From: Desulfosporosinus orientis DSM 765
GTDB taxonomy: Bacteria > Bacillota > Desulfitobacteriia > Desulfitobacteriales > Desulfitobacteriaceae
Reading direction: 5' to 3'
DNA: 64,000 bases
Assembly: GCF_000235605.1 (NCBI RefSeq)
Contig: NC_016584.1
Coordinates: forward strand, 5,085,151 to 5,149,150
The notes below the pieces were generated by a model. The model had not been told where the DNA came from and ran no database searches. It worked only from the letters and a program-made list of their open reading frames with translations. How positions within the stretch are numbered: the first letter of the stretch is position 1; each line of letters starts with the position of its first letter. The translations under genes were made by a program, and so were the position numbers. This document shows, one piece after another, positions 42,537-51,210 of the stretch.

Positions 42537-43529
42537 TTACCTGTTGTAACTAGATATCCCCCGCCAATTCAATGAGGATCTCTCGTTTCCAAAAGGTCTT
42601 GGTCCCTGTGGGAGTCTGGTATTGATGCCAGGGTATGGGGTTGGATTGGTGTTGGTGTTTGTGTTTGTGTTGGAGTTAGTATTTATTTGCGTATTGGCAG
42701 CTATTACGCTTGTAGAAAAAGACTGGCCATCCGCTCCGAGTTCAGAAGGGGTAATGAGAACCGATCCGTTTCTTGATACTAGAGCAACGGGCTGAACCGT
42801 ATTGGTTGAATCATTAATGGGATTATCATTGGCCATTGCATCCTGATATTGCACAGTCCCCATATCGGCAAGAGGATACAATTGGCCGTTTGCATTTGAG
42901 GGGTCTTCACTGATCCATTCAGCGGATGTCCCAATTCCCTGTGCATAGGACTCATCCAGGGTCACAGAAGGAATGGTTTGAGTTGGTGTTTCGCCGTTTA
43001 CAGTGAAGCTTAAATTCCAAGTTGAATCTGTTGCTTTAGAGATACTGGCTGTTATGGTTGCCCCAATGGGGACGGTCATTATAGTTTGTGCTGCGGAGGG
43101 CAGCTGTTCCCAGAAAACATCAGCAACAGGCTCTCCATTTTGAATTTGCTCTATTGTTCCCATTTGCAAAAGATCGGATGACAATACTCCGCCCAAACCA
43201 ATCCACTGGGCAGCTAAGGCATCCTCCTGACTGGCCGTGATGTTAGGGACAGTCCAGGTGCCGGATACACTGTTATAGGGGTCGCCGGAGAACGAAGGGG
43301 TAACAATATATCCGGCCCAATTTGAAGACACTTGAGTGTTCTCAGGAAGGCTTACGCTTGCCTCAGCAGCAGTTGATGAAGTAGTCTGCTGTGAAATTTC
43401 TGGAAAAGGCATTGATTTATGAGAAAAACCCCTTAGATAAATATCATTAGGTACACCTAAAGAGGATGCACTTAATGTAATTAATACGGCTAACAAAACA
43501 ATATGAAGTTTATAGAACCTTATTTTCAT
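42537..43529 (-). CDS. Secreted G1-family glutamic endopeptidase (eqolisin-like)
   Basis: 330 residues from the ATG at 43529. An N-terminal signal (FYKLHIVLLAVLITLSASSLG, abridged), then the eqolisin beta-sandwich: SSNWAGYIV, SGTWTVPNI, AAQWIGLGG (with the catalytic Gln), VFWEQLP, and GTSAEWISEDPS (with the catalytic Glu). These are the landmarks of scytalidoglutamic peptidase. The C-terminal tail has an Asn-Thr repeat (about 285-300) and a basic end. G1 peptidases act at acid pH, which would suit an organism of acid habitats. Ribosome-site spacing is long, so the exact start is uncertain. Confidence 0.85.
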   Translation of the reverse strand: MKIRFYKLHIVLLAVLITLSASSLGVPNDIYLRGFSHKSMPFPEISQQTTSSTAAEASVSLPENTQVSSNWAGYIVTPSFSGDPYNSVSGTWTVPNITASQEDALAAQWIGLGGVLSSDLLQMGTIEQIQNGEPVADVFWEQLPSAAQTIMTVPIGATITASISKATDSTWNLSFTVNGETPTQTIPSVTLDESYAQGIGTSAEWISEDPSNANGQLYPLADMGTVQYQDAMANDNPINDSTNTVQPVALVSRNGSVLITPSELGADGQSFSTSVIAANTQINTNSNTNTNTNTNPTPYPGINTRLPQGPRPFGNERSSLNWRGISSYNR

Positions 43530-43743
43530 TGCAAACTCTTTCTCTCCTTTCATTCATCATTGTTAAACCTTCAATTATGTTCGCTGCTAAACAAGTTCGC
43601 TTATCTCCCCTGTCGTTATAGTTGATGATAATACATTACTTAGGACTTTACCTGAATTTTAGCTGAATTTTAGCTGAAAATTTATAGCAACCCATTTACA
43701 GCCAGCTGTTATAAGTCCGTGCCTTAAGTTATGCAAAAACTAA

Positions 43744-43785
43744 AAGCACAGCATCTAATCCGGATATCGGATTAGTACTGTGCTT
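43744..43785 (-). terminator. Terminator of the nup ABC operon
   Basis: An outer stem AAGCACAG/CTGTGCTT and inner stem CTAATCCG/CGGATTAG. On the minus strand TTTTAGTTTTTG follows. The 43530-43743 stretch next to it shows nothing else. Confidence 0.85.
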
Positions 43786-43817
43786 CCCACAAATATCTAT
43801 AAAACTGCAAAAACCCA

Positions 43818-44741
43818 TTAATGCTGCTCACGAAGATAGGGTTTGCCATTCGCTTTTGGCCCTGCCTTTTTAATACCGAAAACCGCCAGGGCAACCAAGG
43901 TAAAAACATAAGGCAGCATGGAAACTAACTGATAAGGTGTGGACGGTGACAGTATTTGCAAGCGCAGCTGCAAGGCATCTGAAAAACCAAACAATAACGT
44001 GGCAATTACCACACCGCTGGGCATCCAGCGCCCAAATATAACCGCAGACAAGGCAATGAAGCCGCGCCCCGAAACAATCCCTTCAGAATATGTGTTAATA
44101 TAGCCGGTGGTTAGAAAGGCACCGCCCAACCCTGCAAGTGCTCCGCAAAGAATACAGCCAATATATTTAAGCAGAAATACATTGATGCCTAATGATTCTG
44201 CGGCTTTTGGATACTCACCTACTGCTTTATAATTTAAGCCCAGTTTTGTTTTATTGAAGAAAATCATTGTTGCGATAACGATAATGTAAAGAATATAAAC
44301 GACAAAGGTTTGATCAAACAGTGCTTTGCCGATAATCGGAATATCACTCAAAAGAGGAATAGGGATATTTTGTAAGCTTGGTCCCTGAATCAAGGAGGCC
44401 TGAATGCCAAAGGCCATGCGATATAAGAAGGTTGAAAGGGCAGGAGCCAGAATATTCAGCGCCATACCATAAATGATTTGCTCAGCAGAAAGAGTGATTG
44501 TGCAAAATGCGAAGATCATATTAATGGACACTCCGGCCAGTGCGCCGGCTAACAGACCCAGGTATGGGTTACCCGTAAAGAAACCGACCATAAAACCAAC
44601 CGAAGCTCCAAAGGTCATTATGCCGTCTAGCCCGATATTAACAAGACCCACTCGTTCAGAATACAGTTCCCCCAAGGCTACGAACAAAAGGGGTGTTGTC
44701 ATACGTACTGTGGCAGTCAATAACTCTTGTAAAAAATCCAT
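43818..44741 (-). CDS. Nucleoside ABC transporter permease (NupQ/YufQ type)
   Basis: 307 residues, eight or so membrane segments. The N-terminal MDFLQELLTATVRMTTPLLF and GELYSERVGLVNIGLDGIMTF (abridged) are the marks of the branched-chain/ribose-type permeases of BMP-family importers. With the neighbouring NupP-like permease it forms the membrane channel for purine nucleosides. It starts 3 bases after nupP. Last gene before the terminator. Confidence 0.87.
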   Translation of the reverse strand: MDFLQELLTATVRMTTPLLFVALGELYSERVGLVNIGLDGIMTFGASVGFMVGFFTGNPYLGLLAGALAGVSINMIFAFCTITLSAEQIIYGMALNILAPALSTFLYRMAFGIQASLIQGPSLQNIPIPLLSDIPIIGKALFDQTFVVYILYIIVIATMIFFNKTKLGLNYKAVGEYPKAAESLGINVFLLKYIGCILCGALAGLGGAFLTTGYINTYSEGIVSGRGFIALSAVIFGRWMPSGVVIATLLFGFSDALQLRLQILSPSTPYQLVSMLPYVFTLVALAVFGIKKAGPKANGKPYLREQH

Positions 44742-44744
44742 AAT

Positions 44745-45806
44745 TTACACTTCCTTAAATACTTTTAGAAGTAATGCCTTTGTTTTTGGCAGATTGGTTA
44801 AAGCCGTGCCTGCTATGACAAAAATGATAACCAGCGCTTGAACAATAGCCACTACCGATGTGGGAATTCCTGAGGCAACTTGCATCATATTAGCACCAGT
44901 ACGCAAAGCGGCATAAAAGCAAGCGGCAATAACCGTTCCAATAGGGTTAAGCTGACCGATTAATGCAATAGCAACACCGTCAAAACCAAAGCCGCTGCCA
45001 TAACCCGGCATAAGTCTAAACGAATACCCGTGGACTTCGATACTCCCCCCAAGTCCGGCTATTGCCCCAGAAATAATAAAAGAAATCAGCACAAATCGAC
45101 TGACATTAATTCCATAGACTTTTGAAGCCATCTGGTTTAATCCAACAGAACGAAGCTGAAGTCCCTTCGATGTTTGAAACAAGAAATAGTGAATAAGCAG
45201 TGCAACCAAGAGGGCAGCAAAAAAGCCATAATGCAGGCGCATAGTATTTGACAGCAAAGGAATTCTAAGTTGATCTCCAACAGCAGCGGTCTGGGGAATA
45301 TTTCTCTCCATCATTGGACCATTCACCAAATAGCTCATGAACAAAGTTGCTACATAGTTCAGCAAAATACTGACAATCAGCTCATTTAAACCCCGCCATA
45401 CTTTCAACATGCCTGGTAAGGCACCCCAAAAACCACCAAATACAATGCCTGCAATCATGCTTATGATAAAAATGATCGGAGCCGGAAGTGCCACTGCCTT
45501 TGGCAGCAAAGTAGCAACCATAATACTGGCTATTGACCCCATAATAAATTGCCCCTCAGCACCTAAATTGAACACACCGCAGCGGTAGGCAAAGGTTGCG
45601 GCAAGTCCGGTAAATATAAGGGGCGTCGCTTTTACAAGGGTTGTGGCCAAAGCCGCCTCTGATCCGAAAGACCCTTTAAACAGAAATAAATAGGCCTCCA
45701 TTGGACTTTTGCCAATAGCAACAATAATCATTCCGCCAACCAGAAAGGCCAGCAATATCGCGATAAGTGGGATAGCCACTTTAAAAAATGTCTCTTGTAA
45801 ACGCAT
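44745..45806 (-). CDS. Nucleoside ABC transporter permease (NupP/YufP type)
   Basis: 353 residues with about nine membrane segments. Marks are ATFAYRCGVFNLGAEGQFIMG (abridged) near 75 and VWRGLNELIVSILLNYVA (abridged) near 135. The GAIAGLGGSIEVHG loop near 235 is typical. It pairs with the NupQ-like subunit. It follows the ATPase gene by 10 bases. Confidence 0.87.
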   Translation of the reverse strand: MRLQETFFKVAIPLIAILLAFLVGGMIIVAIGKSPMEAYLFLFKGSFGSEAALATTLVKATPLIFTGLAATFAYRCGVFNLGAEGQFIMGSIASIMVATLLPKAVALPAPIIFIISMIAGIVFGGFWGALPGMLKVWRGLNELIVSILLNYVATLFMSYLVNGPMMERNIPQTAAVGDQLRIPLLSNTMRLHYGFFAALLVALLIHYFLFQTSKGLQLRSVGLNQMASKVYGINVSRFVLISFIISGAIAGLGGSIEVHGYSFRLMPGYGSGFGFDGVAIALIGQLNPIGTVIAACFYAALRTGANMMQVASGIPTSVVAIVQALVIIFVIAGTALTNLPKTKALLLKVFKEV

Positions 45807-45816
45807 ATCGTTTTCC

Positions 45817-47337
45817 TCAATTCAAAATTTGTTTACCTGCCATAGCAAGAGAAATTTGTTTAATAGGCGGATTATCGCCGGGATAAGAACCCATTAATCT
45901 GCCTTCATACATCACGGAAATTTGTGTAGAAAGCTTCAGCACCTCATCTAAATCGGCACTGATCAGTAAAACGGCGCAGCCTGAATCACGAGCACTTATG
46001 ATACATTCGTGTACAAAATTAGTAGCCCCGATATCCAAACCGCGGGTGGGGTGTACAGCAATCAAAAGATCCGGCTTAGCTTCAAGCTCTCGGGCAATAA
46101 TCACCTTTTGCTGGTTGCCGCCGGAAAGATTTTTTACTGCCTGCTCAGGAGAAGAGCACCTAATGTCATATTTCTCCACTAAGTTCTTGGCATAAGCGTC
46201 AATATTTTTTTTCTTCAATTTCAGCCCTCTAAAATAAGAAAACTGCTCGGACTCGATGGATTTCAAGACTAAATTTTCACTAATGCTCATATCCCCGACA
46301 AGACCCATTTTATTGCGGTCTTCCGGCACATGAGAGACCCCGGATGTTATAAATTCTAAGGAACCAAAATTCGATATCTTTTTGGCCTTTAGAATGACTT
46401 CACCTTCATCAGGCTCTATCAAACCCGTAACTAACTGGGCAAGCTGAGATTGGCCATTCCCATCCACACCGGCAATTCCCAGCACTTCGCCTCGTTTTAT
46501 TTCCAGGCTCAGATTATTTAAACCGCTGTGCTTCATTTCTTTGTGATAGCAGATATGATCTAAGGAAATCATAACCTCGCCCTGAGCAACGGGCTTATCA
46601 AACTTAGAGGGGACAAATTCATGTCCAACCATCAGAGATGCTAAAATGTCAGGGTCGGTTTCTTCCTTTTTAACCGTGGTAACAACCTCTCCGCTCCTCA
46701 GCACAGTGATGTGATCACTTATTTTCATGATTTCCCTCATTTTATGAGAAATAAAAATCACCGTCTTATTTTCAGCAACCAAACGTTTGATAATATCAAA
46801 CAAGCTTTCTGCTTCTTCATCCGTTAAAACAGCTGTCGGTTCATCCAAAATCAGTAACTCTGCACCACGATATAACACCTTAAGGATTTCGACACGCTGC
46901 TGTTCTCCTATAGAAATATCTTCTATTCTCTTATCCATATCTATATTAAGGCCATAAGATTCGGAAAGCTCAAGTATCTCCTTTTTAATAGCCTCAGCTT
47001 TGATAAAAACAGAGCTGTCTTTGGTAATACCTAAAATAATGTTTTCAAAGACAGTCATATCCTCAACAAGCATGAAATGCTGATGAACCATTCCTATCCC
47101 AAGTTTCACAGCTTTAGCCGGCGAATCGATTTTTACTTTAACATCATTTATAAAAATATCCCCTTCTGTAGGTTGATAAAGCCCAATCAGAACATTCATC
47201 AGGGTGCTTTTTCCAGCTCCGTTTTCGCCAAGAAGGGTATGAACTTCACCTTTTTCTATGCTTAAGTTAATGTTCTTATTGGCTACTACTTTGCCAAAAG
47301 ACTTAGTAACATTCTCCATTCTCAAAAAGGTACCCAA
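45817..47337 (-). CDS. Nucleoside ABC transporter ATPase (NupO/YufO type, two nucleotide-binding domains)
   Basis: 506 residues, starting at TTG (47337) with AGGTGGG about 8 nt upstream. The first domain is complete: LGENGAGKSTLM, ISIGEQQRVEILK, LLILDEPTAVLT. In the second the P loop is degenerate (GVDGNGQSQLA), with LSGGNQQKVIIARE as signature; this asymmetry is normal for sugar and nucleoside importers. It powers uptake of the nucleoside caught by the BMP lipoprotein. An attenuating hairpin lies ahead of it. Confidence 0.9.
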   Translation of the reverse strand: MGTFLRMENVTKSFGKVVANKNINLSIEKGEVHTLLGENGAGKSTLMNVLIGLYQPTEGDIFINDVKVKIDSPAKAVKLGIGMVHQHFMLVEDMTVFENIILGITKDSSVFIKAEAIKKEILELSESYGLNIDMDKRIEDISIGEQQRVEILKVLYRGAELLILDEPTAVLTDEEAESLFDIIKRLVAENKTVIFISHKMREIMKISDHITVLRSGEVVTTVKKEETDPDILASLMVGHEFVPSKFDKPVAQGEVMISLDHICYHKEMKHSGLNNLSLEIKRGEVLGIAGVDGNGQSQLAQLVTGLIEPDEGEVILKAKKISNFGSLEFITSGVSHVPEDRNKMGLVGDMSISENLVLKSIESEQFSYFRGLKLKKKNIDAYAKNLVEKYDIRCSSPEQAVKNLSGGNQQKVIIARELEAKPDLLIAVHPTRGLDIGATNFVHECIISARDSGCAVLLISADLDEVLKLSTQISVMYEGRLMGSYPGDNPPIKQISLAMAGKQILN

Positions 47338-47383
47338 GCTATTTAGCCCACCTTTCGTCTGTAAAAAAGAAAATTATAAAGAA

Positions 47384-47430
47384 AAAAGTGGCGAAAATTA
47401 TATGGATCTAAATCTTCTTTCGCCACTTTT
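47384..47430 (-). terminator. Terminator between the BMP lipoprotein and the ATPase gene
   Basis: A 13-bp perfect stem (AAAAGTGGCGAAA and its complement), followed by TTTTTTCTTTA on the minus strand. Placed inside the operon, it would let the binding protein be made in excess over the membrane parts. Confidence 0.8.
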
Positions 47431-47485
47431 CAGCTTATTGCAAGACAAGTTTTAAGAAAAAAATCTCTATACTAACAGTGTTTAA

Positions 47486-48493
47486 TTACTTGATAAATGA
47501 CCCATCTTTAATTTGCTCTACGATTTTCAAAAACTCATCTTGTACTTCTTTGGGGCAATTTTGACCAAACTGTCCAACGCTTAAGCAACCGTTGCTGAGG
47601 TCTCCGTAAACAGTTTTGCCGCCAAATTTTCCTGCTGCAAAGTCTTGCATGCAAACGTCAATTAAAGCAGAGTTGTCAGTACAAATACTGCTGATGATGG
47701 TTTCAGGGTCATCTTTCAGGAAGTCTCCAGGCTGGGCAATAGCATAGCGATCTTTACTTGTTTTCAGACCTTGTCTGGCACCTGCATCGACAGCACTGGC
47801 ATCTCCGAAAATAACATCAACATTTTTTGTAGAAACCATGGATGTAGCGATTTCTTTTCCTTTTGCAGAATCATCAAAGGTACCTGCATAAGCATTGGTA
47901 ACAGATACGTTAGGATTGACCTTTTTAGCAGCTGCTTCATAGCTTGCCAGTTTTGTTTTAGTTGTATCAAGCTCCATACCGCCAATAAAACCTATTGAAT
48001 TAGTCTTAGTTTGAAGCCCGGCCAGTGCCCCTGCCAAATAGCCGATTTGTTGGGCATTGGGCATAACGTTTGCTACATTATCAATTCCTTCTACGGTACC
48101 ATTGAGCAAAATAAAACCAACTTTAGGATATTGCGGAGCTAATTCTTTGATGGCATCAGAGTATTGGGCACCCGGGGCAAAAATCAAGTCATATCCTAAA
48201 TCTGCATATTGCTTGAACATAGAAACATAATCTGCTTGTTTTACGTTTTCTGAGTATGCTGTTTCATAACCGTTCTTTTTAGCTGCATCTAACATTGCAT
48301 GATAGCATGCGGTTGTCCATCCGCCGTCTGCAATCGGTGCGTCTGTAACCATTGCGATCTTATGCTTTTGAGCCGAGGCTTCATTATTATCCCCGCTATT
48401 TGCGGAACTGGGGGCAGAGCTTGAGCAGCCTGTTAAAACTAACATTGAGATGAGTACAAGTGAAATCATCATAAAAATCTTCTTATTAAACAT
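47486..48493 (-). CDS. BMP-family nucleoside-binding lipoprotein
   Basis: 335 residues. Lipobox LTGC (Cys about 22), then the BMP fold: KHIAMVTD-like start (KHKIAMVTDAPIADGGW, abridged), GYDLIFAPGAQYSDAI, NVANVMPNAQQIGYLAG, SIGFIGGMELD. It catches purine nucleosides at the cell surface. It leads the four-gene importer operon, after a leader with an operator-like repeat. I looked for a purine riboswitch in the leader and found none. Confidence 0.88.
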   Translation of the reverse strand: MFNKKIFMMISLVLISMLVLTGCSSSAPSSANSGDNNEASAQKHKIAMVTDAPIADGGWTTACYHAMLDAAKKNGYETAYSENVKQADYVSMFKQYADLGYDLIFAPGAQYSDAIKELAPQYPKVGFILLNGTVEGIDNVANVMPNAQQIGYLAGALAGLQTKTNSIGFIGGMELDTTKTKLASYEAAAKKVNPNVSVTNAYAGTFDDSAKGKEIATSMVSTKNVDVIFGDASAVDAGARQGLKTSKDRYAIAQPGDFLKDDPETIISSICTDNSALIDVCMQDFAAGKFGGKTVYGDLSNGCLSVGQFGQNCPKEVQDEFLKIVEQIKDGSFIK

Positions 48494-48674
48494 CTTTTAG
48501 CCTCCAAAATTCTTAGTACTATTGTTAAATTTCAATAGCTATTCTACCGTCATTTCCTATGTAACTTCTTGTGATTTTTTTAAATTACCACCTCAATTTT
48601 CCCTAAAAATCATGTTAAGCCCAGCCAGATAGTATCATTCATCTTGTCTTAGACATTAAGCTGAACCTCATCTT

Positions 48675-48733
48675 AAATAAGTTATTTCTTAACTTATTTT
48701 ATAATAATATACCATATATTTTATTCATGTTAA
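48675..48733 (-). promoter_or_regulatory. Promoter and operator-like inverted repeat of the nup operon
   Basis: Minus strand TTAACA (48733-48728), 16 bases, TATATT (48711-48706). Just downstream lies a perfect inverted repeat, AAATAAGTTA-N5-TAACTTATTT (48675-48699), at the likely transcription start, where a repressor would sit. The remaining leader (48494-48674) has small stems but no RNA element that I recognise. Confidence 0.5.
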
Positions 48734-48813
48734 GGAATATTTTAGGGTAAATATTATATTTAAACTGCTGTATATTGTATTCTTATCTCTAAATGATCCA
48801 GCCATAATAAACA

Positions 48814-48857
48814 GCTTGTACCAAGAATCTTACGCGCGTAAGATTCTTGGTACAAGC
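48814..48857. repeat. 44-bp perfect loopless palindrome
   Basis: Two 22-base arms (gcttgtaccaagaatcttac, then gc) are exact reverse complements with no spacer, centred on GCGC. It begins 4 bases after the ferredoxin stop at 48862. It has only a weak T stretch on the minus strand (TGTTTATTA). Likely a terminator or processing site for that gene, but unusual in form. Confidence 0.92.
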
Positions 48858-48861
48858 CTGC

Positions 48862-49839
48862 TTACTTATCACTTGTTACACAATCCATACACAATGGCGG
48901 CTCTAAGTTATCAAACACTTCCTTGCCACAGTGAGAACAAAATCGTCGTTTGCCTTGGTGCAGAAGAACTTTACCTGCCAGTAAACGATAGGATAAGGAT
49001 TTACATTCCATAGTTAAAGCTCTAGAACGGCATATACTGATACATCTTTGACAGCGGACGCATTTTGACGGTTCATAAATCAAGGAAAACTGTTCCTTAG
49101 TATCCTTTTTCGTCAAAGCTCCCTGGGGGCAGATCTCCGGACAATCCCCGCAATTTGTACAATTATCCTTAACATGTAAGACCGGTATAGGGAGCTTTGG
49201 AATCTCAGATTGTTGGGAATTCCAAGTTTCCATCAAGAACTGCCGTGTCTTCGGAATAAGATAGGATTCTCCAGAAGTGTTCCCTTGTAATATTCCTTCT
49301 AATCTCTCGCGACCGACGTCACGCCATCCTTTTGTCTCATTTTCACAGTTCCCATCATCAGCGGCCACTTTTATCTTAATCGGCGGATGTTCTTTCCAGG
49401 CATCATGCACTTCCTTAAAAATCTGCACACTCATCTCACAAGCTTTTTTATCGGGACAATCTGCACACACTCCGGTGTATATAGTCAACTCCTTCTCCCG
49501 GGCGTACAACATTAATGTCATCCATAAATCCCGGTCGATAATCCCTAGACAAGATATTTCATACCCTGCCGGAATTGCTTGGGGGCAGTTCAAAACAATC
49601 TTTTCCGAACGTCTAATATACTCATAGAGTTCATCAACAGTGCGATAGACAAAGCCATCGCTGGGACAAACAGCCATGCAAACCCCACATTCTGTGCAGC
49701 GTTTGGTATCGAGTTCACGATATAAGGAAATGGCTTGCTGGGGACAGGCATCGATACATAACCGGCAAAGGTTAACATAAGCCTTTTTTGTATCAAGACA
49801 ATTATCGTAATGATAGACAACCTGACAATTATAAATCAT
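48862..49839 (-). CDS. Multi-cluster ferredoxin-like protein
   Basis: 325 residues. Four ferredoxin-type cysteine groups: CRLCIDACPQQA (about 25-36), CTECGVCMAVCP (about 48-59), CTNCGDCPEICP (about 227-238) and CVRCQRCISICR (about 262-273). The last 30 residues add a zinc-ribbon pair (CSHCG, CMDC). The middle has more cysteines (VCADCPDKKAC) that could hold another cluster. No signal, so cytoplasmic. It lies after the hydrogenase operon but behind a terminator, so its link to the hydrogenase is only suggested. Confidence 0.8.
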   Translation of the reverse strand: MIYNCQVVYHYDNCLDTKKAYVNLCRLCIDACPQQAISLYRELDTKRCTECGVCMAVCPSDGFVYRTVDELYEYIRRSEKIVLNCPQAIPAGYEISCLGIIDRDLWMTLMLYAREKELTIYTGVCADCPDKKACEMSVQIFKEVHDAWKEHPPIKIKVAADDGNCENETKGWRDVGRERLEGILQGNTSGESYLIPKTRQFLMETWNSQQSEIPKLPIPVLHVKDNCTNCGDCPEICPQGALTKKDTKEQFSLIYEPSKCVRCQRCISICRSRALTMECKSLSYRLLAGKVLLHQGKRRFCSHCGKEVFDNLEPPLCMDCVTSDK

Positions 49840-49866
49840 AAAGACACCTCATTTCTGCAAACAAAA

Positions 49867-49895
49867 AGCACAGGCAAAATTGCTTGACCTGTGCT
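49867..49895 (-). terminator. Terminator of the hydrogenase operon
   Basis: AGCACAGG/CCTGTGCT stem, followed on the minus strand by TTTTTGTTT. It separates the NrfD-like gene from the ferredoxin gene. Confidence 0.8.
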
Positions 49896-49956
49896 ATAAA
49901 GATTAATAAATGTGTTAGGCGCCTAAAATCCACGAGAATTTACAGGGGATAAGTAC

Positions 49957-51180
49957 TTATTTAGCAGTGACAGCAAAATCCTCATCGTCATTTATTATGC
50001 CTTTATCATGTTCTGTTCCCTGATGCTCGATAATATTGAAGTTTTCTACGATAAACAGGTAAGCTAAGCAAGCTATTGATACTAATCCCAAGCTGACGAT
50101 AAACTCTGTCCAAGCGGGGAAATAATAGCCGCCATGTTGGTTCAAATGTTTTCCTAATCCTGTAAACACAACATCAAACCTGTTGAGAACTACTCCGGCA
50201 ACATTCAGTATTCCAAACCAAATCAAGCCTTTACGGGTGCTGGATAGGGAACTAAAGGCTATGATTATAGGAATTATGACTCCAAAAACCAGTTCGCACA
50301 GGAACAGGATACTGGGCAGATCAAAGGCAAAAACATTGGCCAAGGTTCCCTTTACCGCTATATCCACGACCTTTAAGACTAAATATAAGATCATTGCTCC
50401 GCCAGATATTCTGGCCAATCCTCTTAAGACAGAGATATCCACTTGATGATTGAATGCTTTTCCGGCTAAAGTGCTTTCCACAATAATCATCCCTGCCCCA
50501 ACGAAAAATGATGATAACAAGAAGAAGGGCGGCAGAAATACGGACCACCAAAGAGGGTTCTCTTTGCCAACCATTATGTAGAACAGTTCGCCCAGAGATG
50601 ATTGGTGAAGTGTGGGCAGTGTAATACCGACAACCAGCAGTACCGGCATTGCTTTCTTAAGGTACTTGTGGAAGCCTTTAAATACTTTCTCCGTTGCTAC
50701 TTCACAGAATTCCAGGACCTGAATCAATGTGTAACAGGAAACACACCAGAAAACTTCAAACAATACACTGGCATGTCCCCATGATACATAGGGTCTCCAG
50801 AAGTTAAACCATTGTCCTACTTCAATCAAGAGGCCGAGAACGACAACAATATAACCTAGTAAAGAGGTCAGCATTGTGCTTCTGGCTATTGGATAAAACT
50901 TATCCCGGCGCAGGACGTATACTATAAGGCAGGTTCCATAACCGCCTCCCGCCAAGGCTACCCCTAACAATACATCAAAGGCAATCCATAATCCCCATGG
51001 CCACTGATCATTAAGGTTGGTTGTTGCACCCAGGCCTAGTATAAAACGCACCAGAATGACTGCTATGGCCGCAGCCGCAATGGCCATAAACACCAACCTC
51101 ATGGGGGTTATTCTAAACCGCCATCTCACGCTGGATAACTTCTCTCCTGCACGATTTACGAGTGTACTAACAATTTCCAT
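49957..51180 (-). CDS. NrfD/HybB-type membrane subunit of the [FeFe]-hydrogenase
   Basis: 407 residues with about ten membrane helices (first at about 29-50). Typical of NrfD/PsrC/HybB: WPWGLWIAFDVLLGVALAGGGY (abridged), YVSWGHASVLFEVFWCVSCYT (abridged), LPTLHQSSLGELFYIM, and a late AWTEFIVSLGLVSIACLAYL (abridged). These subunits pass electrons to the quinone pool without haem. It is the last gene of the hydrogenase operon, 30 bases after the HybA-like gene. It would connect H2 oxidation outside the cell to menaquinone. Confidence 0.85.
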   Translation of the reverse strand: MEIVSTLVNRAGEKLSSVRWRFRITPMRLVFMAIAAAAIAVILVRFILGLGATTNLNDQWPWGLWIAFDVLLGVALAGGGYGTCLIVYVLRRDKFYPIARSTMLTSLLGYIVVVLGLLIEVGQWFNFWRPYVSWGHASVLFEVFWCVSCYTLIQVLEFCEVATEKVFKGFHKYLKKAMPVLLVVGITLPTLHQSSLGELFYIMVGKENPLWWSVFLPPFFLLSSFFVGAGMIIVESTLAGKAFNHQVDISVLRGLARISGGAMILYLVLKVVDIAVKGTLANVFAFDLPSILFLCELVFGVIIPIIIAFSSLSSTRKGLIWFGILNVAGVVLNRFDVVFTGLGKHLNQHGGYYFPAWTEFIVSLGLVSIACLAYLFIVENFNIIEHQGTEHDKGIINDDEDFAVTAK

Positions 51181-51210
51181 ACATTTCCCTCCATTCCGCT
51201 ATTCGTTGTA

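Noticed and set aside
48494-48674. Purine riboswitch ahead of the nucleoside importer
   Set aside because: The conserved core of the purine aptamer (loop sequences and the three-way junction) is not found on the minus strand.
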